Shown one piece after another: positions 49,629 through 59,439 of a DNA stretch of 64,000 nucleotides. The position numbers and the translations under genes were made by a program. The notes under the pieces are model-generated. The model was not told the DNA's origin. It saw only the letters and a program-made list of their open reading frames with translations, and did no database searches. Source of the stretch: Candidatus Minthosoma caballi. Its GTDB lineage: Bacteria > Bacteroidota > Bacteroidia > Bacteroidales > Bacteroidaceae. Each line of letters begins with the position of its first letter. The stretch's first letter is position 1. The stretch is from contig JAGHVC010000109.1 of the NCBI GenBank assembly GCA_018064505.1, positions 1 to 64,000 on the forward strand, written 5' to 3'.

Positions 49629-50850
49629 TCTTCAGTGTTATTTTTACTGGGTACAACACACCCTCTTGGAATTTCTTATTGTCCAGTTTCATCCTATAGC
49701 GACGCTCACCATCGCGCACCCAGATATATGCATAGTCATTAAGCACGCAAGGTGGAACAATCATGCGATAACGAGTATTGTCAATCTTATAGGCAGTATA
49801 TGTTCCTGTATTCGGAACAATTTGAGAGCCTGTGAATGTTATATTATAAGCGGGATTAGGATTGCCGGTCATAGGATAAGCATAAGATCGGTTTACTGTT
49901 GTGCCGCTTTCATTTTTATCTACATTCACTCCAATGCCAATGACCTTGCCATTATACTCGAATAGGCATGAATGTTTGTTCTTATAGTTGAAATTGCCTG
50001 CCGAATTGATCTTGCTTCGTTCTGCATAGTAATCGCCAACGATAACTTCTTGCTGGTCAATATTGGGCATACCTTCGAGGGTAAGCACAGCATTGGCAGA
50101 TAGAGGTGCAGACACCATCACTGGACTATCAGTTACTGTCGTTCCTTCAGTCATATCATCCTGAGTGTATAGCAAATTACCGTTAACATCAACCTTCTGT
50201 GCCTTCAGTTCAGAGTCATTCAGATCGAAAGTGATGCACGCCATCTTATGCTCGAACGACAGATGTACATTCCATGATCCCGTCTGCATATACTGCTGTG
50301 CCCAAAGGAGATCAGAGTTCTTATAGTTCTTTAGTTCTCTTTGGTCGGCATGGAAGACATGGCAGTACTGTAGGACATGTGTACCATTAGCAGTCTTGAA
50401 GTTTTTTTCTTCGCTCCATGTCGATGCCATATAGACATATGGTGTCTGCTGAGCCTCGTAAAAGCTACCTACCTGTGGACTGTCACTTGGCGTGTAATTG
50501 CCATAAATATCGCAGTTATCTTTTTTTGTCAGATAAGTCCATCCGCCATTATCTCGTTTCATCAGGAAAAATGCGTCGTATGAATTTCCCCAGGTACTTT
50601 CTCCATACTCAGAACTTGGAGAGAATGGACAAATAATCTTCAGACGAATCCAGTCGCCATCATCAAAACCAGTTCCGTTGAAACGCTTATCATCATCCAA
50701 GCCACTGCGAGTTACGGCCTCTCCCTTGAATGGCAATAGTTCTGTCGTAAGAGTAAACTCATGACTTTCCTTCTCCTTCTGAATTACTTCATCAGAAGAG
50801 CAAGCTGCCATAAGCAACAACGCCATTAATAAATATATGTGTCTTCTCAT
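49612..50850 (-). CDS. fimbrillin family lipoprotein
   Basis: MRRHIYLLMALLLMAACSSDE; VTRSGLDDDKRFNGTGFDDGDWIRL; HKMACITFDL. Confidence 0.83.
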   Translation of the reverse strand: MRRHIYLLMALLLMAACSSDEVIQKEKESHEFTLTTELLPFKGEAVTRSGLDDDKRFNGTGFDDGDWIRLKIICPFSPSSEYGESTWGNSYDAFFLMKRDNGGWTYLTKKDNCDIYGNYTPSDSPQVGSFYEAQQTPYVYMASTWSEEKNFKTANGTHVLQYCHVFHADQRELKNYKNSDLLWAQQYMQTGSWNVHLSFEHKMACITFDLNDSELKAQKVDVNGNLLYTQDDMTEGTTVTDSPVMVSAPLSANAVLTLEGMPNIDQQEVIVGDYYAERSKINSAGNFNYKNKHSCLFEYNGKVIGIGVNVDKNESGTTVNRSYAYPMTGNPNPAYNITFTGSQIVPNTGTYTAYKIDNTRYRMIVPPCVLNDYAYIWVRDGERRYRMKLDNKKFQEGVLYPVKITLKNEHEL

Positions 50851-50892
50851 TATTTTTCTAATTGCCTAAACGATTATATGTCTTAAATACTT

Positions 50893-53625
50893 TTAATTAT
50901 TCAAATAGAGAATATTCTTCACTCCCTCATTTGTTGCAGTTCCTTCAACCAATTGTGGATAAATGTACCAATATCCTCTGCTATCAACCTCATATTTCAT
51001 CATACATTTATGATTCTCTGGAAAACTGTGGTACTCTGACGATGTTGCCACACTCATCTGATTATACTGATATATAGCGTAGTTCATAGCCTTCCATGGT
51101 GCTAAGCCATAGAATTCCTCTTTCTGACCTGCATCCAACTTATTGTAAGGAACATCATCGCCTATCATATTATCATTTTTTGCACGGAGTATTCCATGTC
51201 GTACTCCACGGATATACTCCTGAGGACGATAATTGTCAGCGTTATCTCCTACAGCTTTAGTTGCCTGAGTAGGTGACTTTTGGTAGTAATTACACATGAA
51301 GCGTCCCCATTTCAGAGTTCCAATTTGTGGATCGAAGAAATAGTTATCACCAGCATAACTACCAAGCAATGCAGCACCGGTTATGTTTGCTGAAGCATGC
51401 ATACATCCATACATCGTCATATTGTCAGCAGTACCAATCATAGCACCTGCAGCGTTGCCTTCGTGAATACAACCAACGACATAAGACATGCCAGTCAGAC
51501 TTTGAGCAATTGGTGACACCGTACAATCAGCCTTGAGTGATATACCGACTATGCGCATATTGCGAGCGCTGCTTGATGTACTGCCTTCATTCAATAGCGC
51601 AAGATTATGAGTCGATGTCAGTTTCAAGTCACGAATTTCACCGTCTTCCATATATCCGAAGAGATATTGCTTGCACATATTCACATTGCTCAATGTATGT
51701 GTACCGCCATCAAAGAAGCCCTTGAATGGAGTAGTAGAAGCCTTTCCTATGCTCTCTAACTGCCAGTCGTGAAGGTCTATATCATTCTCCAGTTGTACCA
51801 CGAGGTGCAGGTTGACTTGCTCATCGTAGAAACTGAATGGACCACGCACATAGTCTTCGATGTAGTAAGCATGCTTATCTGATATTTGCGGATAATAATG
51901 GCGATAGAAGATATATCCCTGTGCCTCTGCTTCAGCTCGCGACACCCAAACGGTATCGCCAAACTCTGTTGCAAGGCTTTCACGGGTCTTCTCTACATCA
52001 TACCACCAGTAGTTCTTGTAATCATAGTCATTGAACTCTGTTCCACTATAGTCCTCATTTTCCTGAGAGCGCTTTGCGAGTTCCAATCCTGATGTTTTGG
52101 TAGCAGCCGTGCCATTTACCAATGCGATAAATTCCTTGAACTGCTCTGCTGTTGAAATCTTGAAAATAGGATTATAGTCTTTGCTGTCCTTCGTATGGGT
52201 AATGGCTTCCTTTATGCCATCCTGCCACCACTGGTATTTGCTTGTATTCTGTTCTGCCACACTTTGATTGTTAGCATCTCCAGCTTCTTCGTCTGCAGTT
52301 GACCATGAAATACCTTCCTCTATGACTGTTACTTTTAATTGGTCGTAAAGATACCCCACTCTGAAGAGGTAGCTCTTACCAGGAGTCATAGGCAAACCAT
52401 CAGGATACTTAGTAGTTCCGTCACTATTCTTAATGTCGCTAAGTGAGAAGATATGTTCCTTTGCTTCGTATCCACTAGTGTTCGCTTTATCGCCATTATT
52501 TACATCGCGTATCTTAATCTTGAAGCGTGTCTTTGGTGGCAGAATGAGCACATCACCCTTGGTGTAAGGATCATTGCTCATGTCGTATGGGATGGTAATC
52601 ATATAAAGACGACCATCTACATTTGAAAATTTAGGATGCTTGACATTATTCTTTATATATTCAGGTGTATGAATTCCATATGTTATGATGCCATCAGTCG
52701 TAGTCTTTTGTTCAATAATATTAAATTGACTACTATTTGATAGGCTTGTATACAAATCATTCGTCATTGTTTTGAGCGTACCTGTCTCAATATCTATACC
52801 AGCAGGCATGCACAAACGGTTGAAAACTGCATTGACTTCTGCAACAACTTGTTCAGCCTCTTCCTCACTCAACTTATCATCCTCGTCATTATTATGGCTG
52901 TCTGCATTATCATTCCACATATAGTCCTCTTTGTCAAGACAGATCTCGCCACCTGCAAACTGATTACCTGCCAGATAGCTGAAACCTATACGGCTACACA
53001 CATGACGCAATTTGAGAGGAATGCCTAGGGTTGGTCCTGACACGGTCACCCAGTCTGCAATACAGAAGTCAGGGTAGTAACTACCAGCAGAACCGCTGTT
53101 CAAACATCCTGCTACATTGCTACGGCTCCAGGCACGGAAACGAACAGTACTGCCATTCTCCCATGTAAGAGAGTCTGCTTTAGTCTGAGTAACTAATGTA
53201 GGATTATTAGTACCCCAGTTATCACACTTCATTCTATCTACATTGCTTGTACCTGTTGAACCGTCTTTGTAGGCCACTTTCCAGTCGGTACTAAGGTTGA
53301 TGGTAGTACCTGTAGCGTATGTTACATGACGAACATAGGTTCTGTAAGCCTGTTGGTCTTCCCATTCGTTTGTTGTACTGTTCCAATACTGACGATATAT
53401 CTGCATGATATCGCCTTCGTTGAATCCTCCATTATGGTCGTAAGATGCGCGTGTCTCAGAGTAATCCTCTGCCATAGATGGATTAAAATTGACAGCAGTG
53501 CCCAACAACGCCTTCTGCTCTTTAGTCAGCGAGTCATTCTTGACAAAATCATCTTCGGAGCATCCGCAGCACAGCAGCGTGCCGAGAACAATATATATAA
53601 TATGTATTCTTTTCATTCTCATCAT
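50893..53625 (-). CDS. large fimbrillin-like lipoprotein with C-terminal beta-helix-like region
   Basis: Lipobox LLCCGC; GGFNEGDIMQIYR; LRHVCSRIGFSYLAG; GFFDGGTHTLSNVNMC. Confidence 0.78.
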   Translation of the reverse strand: MMRMKRIHIIYIVLGTLLCCGCSEDDFVKNDSLTKEQKALLGTAVNFNPSMAEDYSETRASYDHNGGFNEGDIMQIYRQYWNSTTNEWEDQQAYRTYVRHVTYATGTTINLSTDWKVAYKDGSTGTSNVDRMKCDNWGTNNPTLVTQTKADSLTWENGSTVRFRAWSRSNVAGCLNSGSAGSYYPDFCIADWVTVSGPTLGIPLKLRHVCSRIGFSYLAGNQFAGGEICLDKEDYMWNDNADSHNNDEDDKLSEEEAEQVVAEVNAVFNRLCMPAGIDIETGTLKTMTNDLYTSLSNSSQFNIIEQKTTTDGIITYGIHTPEYIKNNVKHPKFSNVDGRLYMITIPYDMSNDPYTKGDVLILPPKTRFKIKIRDVNNGDKANTSGYEAKEHIFSLSDIKNSDGTTKYPDGLPMTPGKSYLFRVGYLYDQLKVTVIEEGISWSTADEEAGDANNQSVAEQNTSKYQWWQDGIKEAITHTKDSKDYNPIFKISTAEQFKEFIALVNGTAATKTSGLELAKRSQENEDYSGTEFNDYDYKNYWWYDVEKTRESLATEFGDTVWVSRAEAEAQGYIFYRHYYPQISDKHAYYIEDYVRGPFSFYDEQVNLHLVVQLENDIDLHDWQLESIGKASTTPFKGFFDGGTHTLSNVNMCKQYLFGYMEDGEIRDLKLTSTHNLALLNEGSTSSSARNMRIVGISLKADCTVSPIAQSLTGMSYVVGCIHEGNAAGAMIGTADNMTMYGCMHASANITGAALLGSYAGDNYFFDPQIGTLKWGRFMCNYYQKSPTQATKAVGDNADNYRPQEYIRGVRHGILRAKNDNMIGDDVPYNKLDAGQKEEFYGLAPWKAMNYAIYQYNQMSVATSSEYHSFPENHKCMMKYEVDSRGYWYIYPQLVEGTATNEGVKNILYLNN

Positions 53626-56207
53626 TTATATTTTGGCAAAGTAGGGGTATGACTCTTCACTGTAGTCTTCATGTTGTCTCCCTCTATCTTCCAGCAATTG
53701 AAAATGTATCCAGAAATATTATCTACATCATAGGAGCCGTCGTCCTTTGTTGCGCTTGCAGGGAACATATCAGCACCTTTCACCTTTGTATTGATTACCT
53801 CAGCACGCCAGCCTGTCTTGCTCGTTGCATCAACATAAGGTACGAGAATTGTATGGTCATTCTGGGTTTCTTCGTGCACATTAGCTTCTCCCTTTGTTGC
53901 TGCGTATGCTCCGTTCAGACCTGCAAAGAGTGTTGTACCACTGGTATGAAGTATAGGATGGTTCACATACTCATAGAATGTGTAATCTGCTTTGTACGCT
54001 TCATACGATGTTTCATCATCCTTCTTCACATAATAAATAGGATAACCATTCTTTACTTCTGCAAGAGTAGGACTTGCCGGATTCCACGACTCTGAAATTA
54101 TGATATCTCCTTCTTTTACAGGAGTGTAGCCGTCTGGATAAACAGGATTATTATCTTCATCTACCTTTGGATCACCATTTTCATCCTTTTCCTGATGGCT
54201 TGCGTTTTCTGTAGCTGCTGTTTCTTTGGTATATGTAACTGCTGGAGTATATGTGTAAAGTTGTGGCAGATGGAATTCTACATATTCTGCATCTTTCATT
54301 ACATACAACTTACTTGCATCATAGTTTGTTGACTCATCGTATGTATAATGGGGTTCATCCCAACTTGTACCTCCATTGATCAAAGTAATAGTATGATCCT
54401 GGCCATCAAGATGACCTGTGAATACAAAATTGTCTGGCAGTTTTGTTGCATCAATAGTAATATCATTGTCCAGAATGAAATAATCGCCATGATGAAGACC
54501 TCCTTCGTGTGCCTCAGCAAATATTTCAATCCACTGTGCTTGTGAAACATACTGAGGATAATTTGGCATCACATCATCATCTGCATCTGTGTTATCATCC
54601 TTACCATAGTAATGTCCATCGGTGACAGGCACATCTTTACTGCTAAAACGGTAAGCTCTCTGCCAGCTACTACCTGCAAATGAAAGAGTGTTGCCATTCT
54701 GGTTGTTTACGCCATAGTAGCCGTCCGTATGAGCGTCTTCCTGCCAAATCTCTGCCCCGGAACTATTGTAGTCGATAGACTCACGGCTAATACGCAGATA
54801 CACGATGGTCTGGTAGTTGGCATCAAGGTCGAACTTGAATTCTTTATAGTACTGCAAACCGTTGTTGAGTGTAATCTCAAAATCGATGATATTGCTTATG
54901 GAAGCGAGTTCTTCTTTCTTCGTTGCATAATTCTCCTCATCATACATCACCATTTCCCCCGACTTGTATGTTGGACGAACTATGATGTCGTAGCAAGGAA
55001 CTTTACCATAGAGTGTGCGTTTGAAGTTCGAGTTTTCGTCCGCAGCATTAGCAGCACTACGCTTTGCTTCATCGGAGATTTCACTGCCTAAAGCTTTTGT
55101 ATATTCTTTCTCCCATTCAGTTTTTGCCTCATTCCATGCCGCATCGTTAGCTGGGAAGATATAAGTCTTCAGTTCCTTATTATAGAACATTATGAAGTTT
55201 TCGGCATCTATTACTTCTCCCTCAGAGTTCATACTGGTTCGTTCCTCTATAAAGTGTGGAATGACCTTTCGAGCCTGATCCCATATAGGGGTGAGTGTAG
55301 AGTGACCGCTAACATCACTTTCTGCTTCCTTTACACCTGCCAAGACCTTTACATCACAGAAACGGATGTCACTCGTAGTTGCATCTTCCACTGGATTATT
55401 GTCCGCATCCTTTTGTGGGTTACCCTCAGCATCCTTCTTATATCCGTTAATTGTAACATCATCTCCCATTGTTGGGTCGATGAGTACATATGCCACCACT
55501 CGTGCCAGACGATGACGGAAAGGCAGCTTTACGCGTCCAACGGTAGCATGAATATAGGCATCTGCAGGCATACCGAGGTAACGCTCCAGCAAGGTGTAGT
55601 TAGCATTGGCATCGGTTTTGACATCCTTGCTTTGATCGTACTTCAGGTTTTTAGCTTTGCCATTGGTTGGGTCATTGACATCTTCTACTGTTTCACTTCC
55701 TTTAAAACGCAAATTTTCAGGTACAAATACCCCCTGAAAATAGTGTTCTCCATTATCATACCACTTTGCATCAAATTCAGGTTGTTCTAGATATTTGAAA
55801 GAGTATTCTGCGATTTTTTCCCCATTAGGACCTATATAATCAGAGTACTTGATATTCTCCTTCGTGTTACCTCCGGTTTCATCCTTCTTAAGCAATTTCA
55901 AGATTGCCACATTCTGTGTTTCTTCTTCTTGTCCTTTGGCTCCGTATGTAATATCAAGTCCTCCGAAGAGTGGTCCCAAGAGCCAATCTATAGTCTCGGC
56001 ATCCACGGTTGGCTCCTCTCCTATAGCTCTTGTGGTAAAACCACTGAGAGAAGTCTCCATATCTGCATTATCAATGCCTCCGATATGTATAATGTCAGGA
56101 TTGTCGGACATCGGGGCACTCAACAACGAGTCACTCTCAGAACATCCTGAGAGAAACATCATCAGCAACAATGCCGTTAATATGTATATGTCTTTTCTGA
56201 ATTTCAT
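53622..56207 (-). CDS. large fimbrillin-like lipoprotein
   Basis: Lipobox MFLSGC; HRLARVVAYVLIDP; 4-bp overlap with next gene. Confidence 0.78.
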   Translation of the reverse strand: MKFRKDIYILTALLLMMFLSGCSESDSLLSAPMSDNPDIIHIGGIDNADMETSLSGFTTRAIGEEPTVDAETIDWLLGPLFGGLDITYGAKGQEEETQNVAILKLLKKDETGGNTKENIKYSDYIGPNGEKIAEYSFKYLEQPEFDAKWYDNGEHYFQGVFVPENLRFKGSETVEDVNDPTNGKAKNLKYDQSKDVKTDANANYTLLERYLGMPADAYIHATVGRVKLPFRHRLARVVAYVLIDPTMGDDVTINGYKKDAEGNPQKDADNNPVEDATTSDIRFCDVKVLAGVKEAESDVSGHSTLTPIWDQARKVIPHFIEERTSMNSEGEVIDAENFIMFYNKELKTYIFPANDAAWNEAKTEWEKEYTKALGSEISDEAKRSAANAADENSNFKRTLYGKVPCYDIIVRPTYKSGEMVMYDEENYATKKEELASISNIIDFEITLNNGLQYYKEFKFDLDANYQTIVYLRISRESIDYNSSGAEIWQEDAHTDGYYGVNNQNGNTLSFAGSSWQRAYRFSSKDVPVTDGHYYGKDDNTDADDDVMPNYPQYVSQAQWIEIFAEAHEGGLHHGDYFILDNDITIDATKLPDNFVFTGHLDGQDHTITLINGGTSWDEPHYTYDESTNYDASKLYVMKDAEYVEFHLPQLYTYTPAVTYTKETAATENASHQEKDENGDPKVDEDNNPVYPDGYTPVKEGDIIISESWNPASPTLAEVKNGYPIYYVKKDDETSYEAYKADYTFYEYVNHPILHTSGTTLFAGLNGAYAATKGEANVHEETQNDHTILVPYVDATSKTGWRAEVINTKVKGADMFPASATKDDGSYDVDNISGYIFNCWKIEGDNMKTTVKSHTPTLPKYK

Positions 56208-56256
56208 ATTAATATCTCTTTTATTCTCTCCCTCATCTCAAGAATGGGGTGGGGGC

Positions 56257-59200
56257 CTAATATTGTGTATCTCTAATAGGTTGTACCGAATTCTTCTTTC
56301 CTATAGTCTTCTCTTCCGTCATATTCGTTGCCAAACCTGTAGCGGATGCACCGACTGGTGCAGCCCACCAGTTACCCTGACACTCACCATCAGTTGCATT
56401 GACAGAAGTACCTGCGTTCACAGCATATTTTGACGACCCGATGATACCGCCCCATGCACTATGAGGCTTTTCTGCTGTTGATTCCCAGTTCAGCCAGCTT
56501 GTACAGTCAGCAATATGGATGCTTGGAACTATGCTATTGTCTTTTGTGTTTGGTCCTCCAACGATACCACCATAGAAAATGTTTTTCCCTGTAACAGTAT
56601 ACGCCTCTTCGGATGCATTCAGTGATTGACGCTGATAAGTGCATCTGAGGATTGTGACTTCAGCAGCGGTACATACCAGTCCGCCCACGAAGTAAGTGGC
56701 CTGTTCGCCTGTAGCTTCTGGCAGAGCAATACGCACATCTGCATCGCTCTGACAATCAGCAATTGTAGCTTTGTTATAAGCCCAGACAACCAAACCTGCA
56801 GGAGTTGAAGAATGAATGTATGCACCATCGCCCATCTTCACTTTCACATTACTAATGATTGCATCCGAGCCAGTAACAGAATATGCCAATGGAGCTCGTG
56901 CTGTTATCTGTTCTGCATCTGTAGCTCCGTCTTTGTTTGGCATTGCCTCAATAGGCTTGTCAACTACAAGTGTTAAATTATACAGTCGGTTCTGAATGTT
57001 ACTGAACAGCATCTGGGCTCTTGAAGTGCCGGTAAGGGTGATTGTCTTGTTATTACAATTCAGCTCGCAGAACAGGTTGCCGCTGTTAGAAGCCGTGAGT
57101 TCATCACTTTGTGTGCCTAATGTCCAGGCATTGGTACCATCACCATTTACAGCAAAACTGTCAGCAACCCTAAAGCGATTCCCTTTAAGGTTATATGTTG
57201 ATCCTGTCAGCATTGCTTTAAGTTCCTCTTGACTATCAATAACTTGAGTATATAGCTCTGTTGCTGGACGGAAATTGTTCAGTGTGGTTGTACCATCTGA
57301 AAGTGTATTTCCTACTTTTGTTGACCATTCGTTGTCACGCACATCCAAATCCTGCGTACCCTTAGCATAGAGAATATTTTTGAATTGATCTACAGGTTGT
57401 AGTAAGGTAATGCCATACTCAAAAGTATTATTTGTCAATTTTCCTTCTGCACTACCAGCGATACCGCCCCCCCTTACATTAGTGCCACCATCGATGCGAG
57501 CATTGACATTACACTGGTCAATGACAACTGGGGTAGATTCATCTGCAACTCCATGCTCATCTCTTGGGAATGCCATTACTGCAGCAATACCACCAATGAG
57601 AACTTCAGAATCTCCTCCTGAGTTATATACTGGCAATTCAGACCTGCAACGATATATAGTACCTGAGTTGGTTATTACCAATCCGGCACGAGTTGCTTTG
57701 CGTGTGGTATTGCCTTTAAGAACATCTATACGCTCTATTGTACCTTTGTTTTCTGTGGCAATAGCACAATCGATAGGACTCTCAGCATTGTCCTTGTCTG
57801 CAATAATCACTGTACCATTGACAATACTTCCCGATGCCGCAATCTTATCGAACATACGCTGGTGGGTGGTGATGGTAGCACCTGCCAGTTTCAGTGTAGC
57901 CTTGAGCTCATAATCCTTTGGATCCCATCCTGCAGCCGCCTTTACATCGCCAGCTTTCTTCTCAGTATATCCTTCTTTGTAAGTTTTCTGATATCCTTCT
58001 TCTCCAGGCTTTTTCCCATCGCTGTCTGCCACCAAATTAGCTTTGTTCTCTTCCGTTGCCATTTTTTCGGTGTAGATTACAGCATCAATAAGGTTGAAAT
58101 CGAGAGGCATAACAACAGCCACATTACCAGGCTTGTTTCTTTCTGGGTCGGTAAGGAAAGCAATCAAGTCAGCCTTATCGTTGATTGGCTCAGGATCGGC
58201 AGCCTGACCGAAATCATCACAGAGCGAACTGAATGGCCAATCTTCCCAATCTACTACATACGCAGTGATTAGAATCTTTCGGGTGTCGGTGCTGAGAGTG
58301 ACATCAAGAATAAGATGCTTGCCCGCCTCAAGATTGTAACGAGTCTTAACATCTTCATTTGTGTTCTCTGGATCAGAAGAGTATTTCTTGTCATTAGAAG
58401 CATAGAACGAGAACTTCGAACCAGACAGATTAATGAAAAGAATCTTCTGTTCTGTCATATTGTTTTCCCTGGCATAGTCATGAGGATTTACTATAGCGTC
58501 ATAGCAAGCTGTAAGCACAGTCTCCTCAGGTGCGGGATCTGGGCTCTTGTATTCGCAATTATAACTGCACAGCAAAGGCTTGACAATAGTTTGCTTGTTA
58601 TCATCGTCATAGCTGTAAATCTCTGCAGAAATATTCTGAGGAGTAAGTTCCTCATCGTATTTAATCTGGTCGCGTTCAATACCTTCGCCAGCTCTTAGTC
58701 TTATGGTGATTCGCGAACGCTTGTGTTGCATGTAGAGAGGTATCTTCTTCCAGTACTCAGTAAGCAGGGCATTATCTGTAATCGGATCTCCATTCTTGTC
58801 TGTAGGATTGCCCCACGCCTTGTTTGCTGCATACCATTCCTTTGCGGTCAGATAATTGAAATTATCAATAACGCGTGTTGTTTGTTTATCGGTTTCATCA
58901 TCCCAACCAGGCACATAGCCATATCCCTCAATCATGTCTTGATTAAAGAATTTCACCTCGTCAGTTTGGTCTGAAAAATTCTGTCCAGCTTTTGTCTCGG
59001 TAACAATGGTTTCTGTAGAATTGCTCGACACGGCATGGAATCCATACTTCTTTACATTGCTTGGCCAGTACATTATATTCGATTCTTCTGTCAATGTACC
59101 GTATTCATCGTATGTTGTTACATCGTCAACCGTGTTTTTTGTAGGATTATAGGTGGCAGAACCTATTTTTACGGCATCACCTTCGCCCTTTTCCCACATT

Positions 59201-59439
59201 TCAACATTGAAAACATAGTCGTCGCTTACTGCCATGAAATTGCTGATATACTTTATATAATCATTTTTAGGCGAGCGTGTAGTCACTCTTGGCACCTGAG
59301 CATTGAACAGTACCGCATCACCCGCCTTAATGGCATCGTCACCGTTGTTGAAGATGGTCGTTTCGTCTGTACATGCAGAAAGCACGCACACCATCAATAT
59401 GTATAATATGTATCTGAGTTTATTCATTGATTGTTCCAC
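56257..59439 (-). CDS. very large fimbrillin-like lipoprotein with GLUG-like region
   Basis: Lipobox VLSAC; FNAQVPRVTTRSP; VRGGGIAGSAEGKLTNNTFEYG. Confidence 0.78.
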   Translation of the reverse strand: MEQSMNKLRYILYILMVCVLSACTDETTIFNNGDDAIKAGDAVLFNAQVPRVTTRSPKNDYIKYISNFMAVSDDYVFNVEMWEKGEGDAVKIGSATYNPTKNTVDDVTTYDEYGTLTEESNIMYWPSNVKKYGFHAVSSNSTETIVTETKAGQNFSDQTDEVKFFNQDMIEGYGYVPGWDDETDKQTTRVIDNFNYLTAKEWYAANKAWGNPTDKNGDPITDNALLTEYWKKIPLYMQHKRSRITIRLRAGEGIERDQIKYDEELTPQNISAEIYSYDDDNKQTIVKPLLCSYNCEYKSPDPAPEETVLTACYDAIVNPHDYARENNMTEQKILFINLSGSKFSFYASNDKKYSSDPENTNEDVKTRYNLEAGKHLILDVTLSTDTRKILITAYVVDWEDWPFSSLCDDFGQAADPEPINDKADLIAFLTDPERNKPGNVAVVMPLDFNLIDAVIYTEKMATEENKANLVADSDGKKPGEEGYQKTYKEGYTEKKAGDVKAAAGWDPKDYELKATLKLAGATITTHQRMFDKIAASGSIVNGTVIIADKDNAESPIDCAIATENKGTIERIDVLKGNTTRKATRAGLVITNSGTIYRCRSELPVYNSGGDSEVLIGGIAAVMAFPRDEHGVADESTPVVIDQCNVNARIDGGTNVRGGGIAGSAEGKLTNNTFEYGITLLQPVDQFKNILYAKGTQDLDVRDNEWSTKVGNTLSDGTTTLNNFRPATELYTQVIDSQEELKAMLTGSTYNLKGNRFRVADSFAVNGDGTNAWTLGTQSDELTASNSGNLFCELNCNNKTITLTGTSRAQMLFSNIQNRLYNLTLVVDKPIEAMPNKDGATDAEQITARAPLAYSVTGSDAIISNVKVKMGDGAYIHSSTPAGLVVWAYNKATIADCQSDADVRIALPEATGEQATYFVGGLVCTAAEVTILRCTYQRQSLNASEEAYTVTGKNIFYGGIVGGPNTKDNSIVPSIHIADCTSWLNWESTAEKPHSAWGGIIGSSKYAVNAGTSVNATDGECQGNWWAAPVGASATGLATNMTEEKTIGKKNSVQPIRDTQY

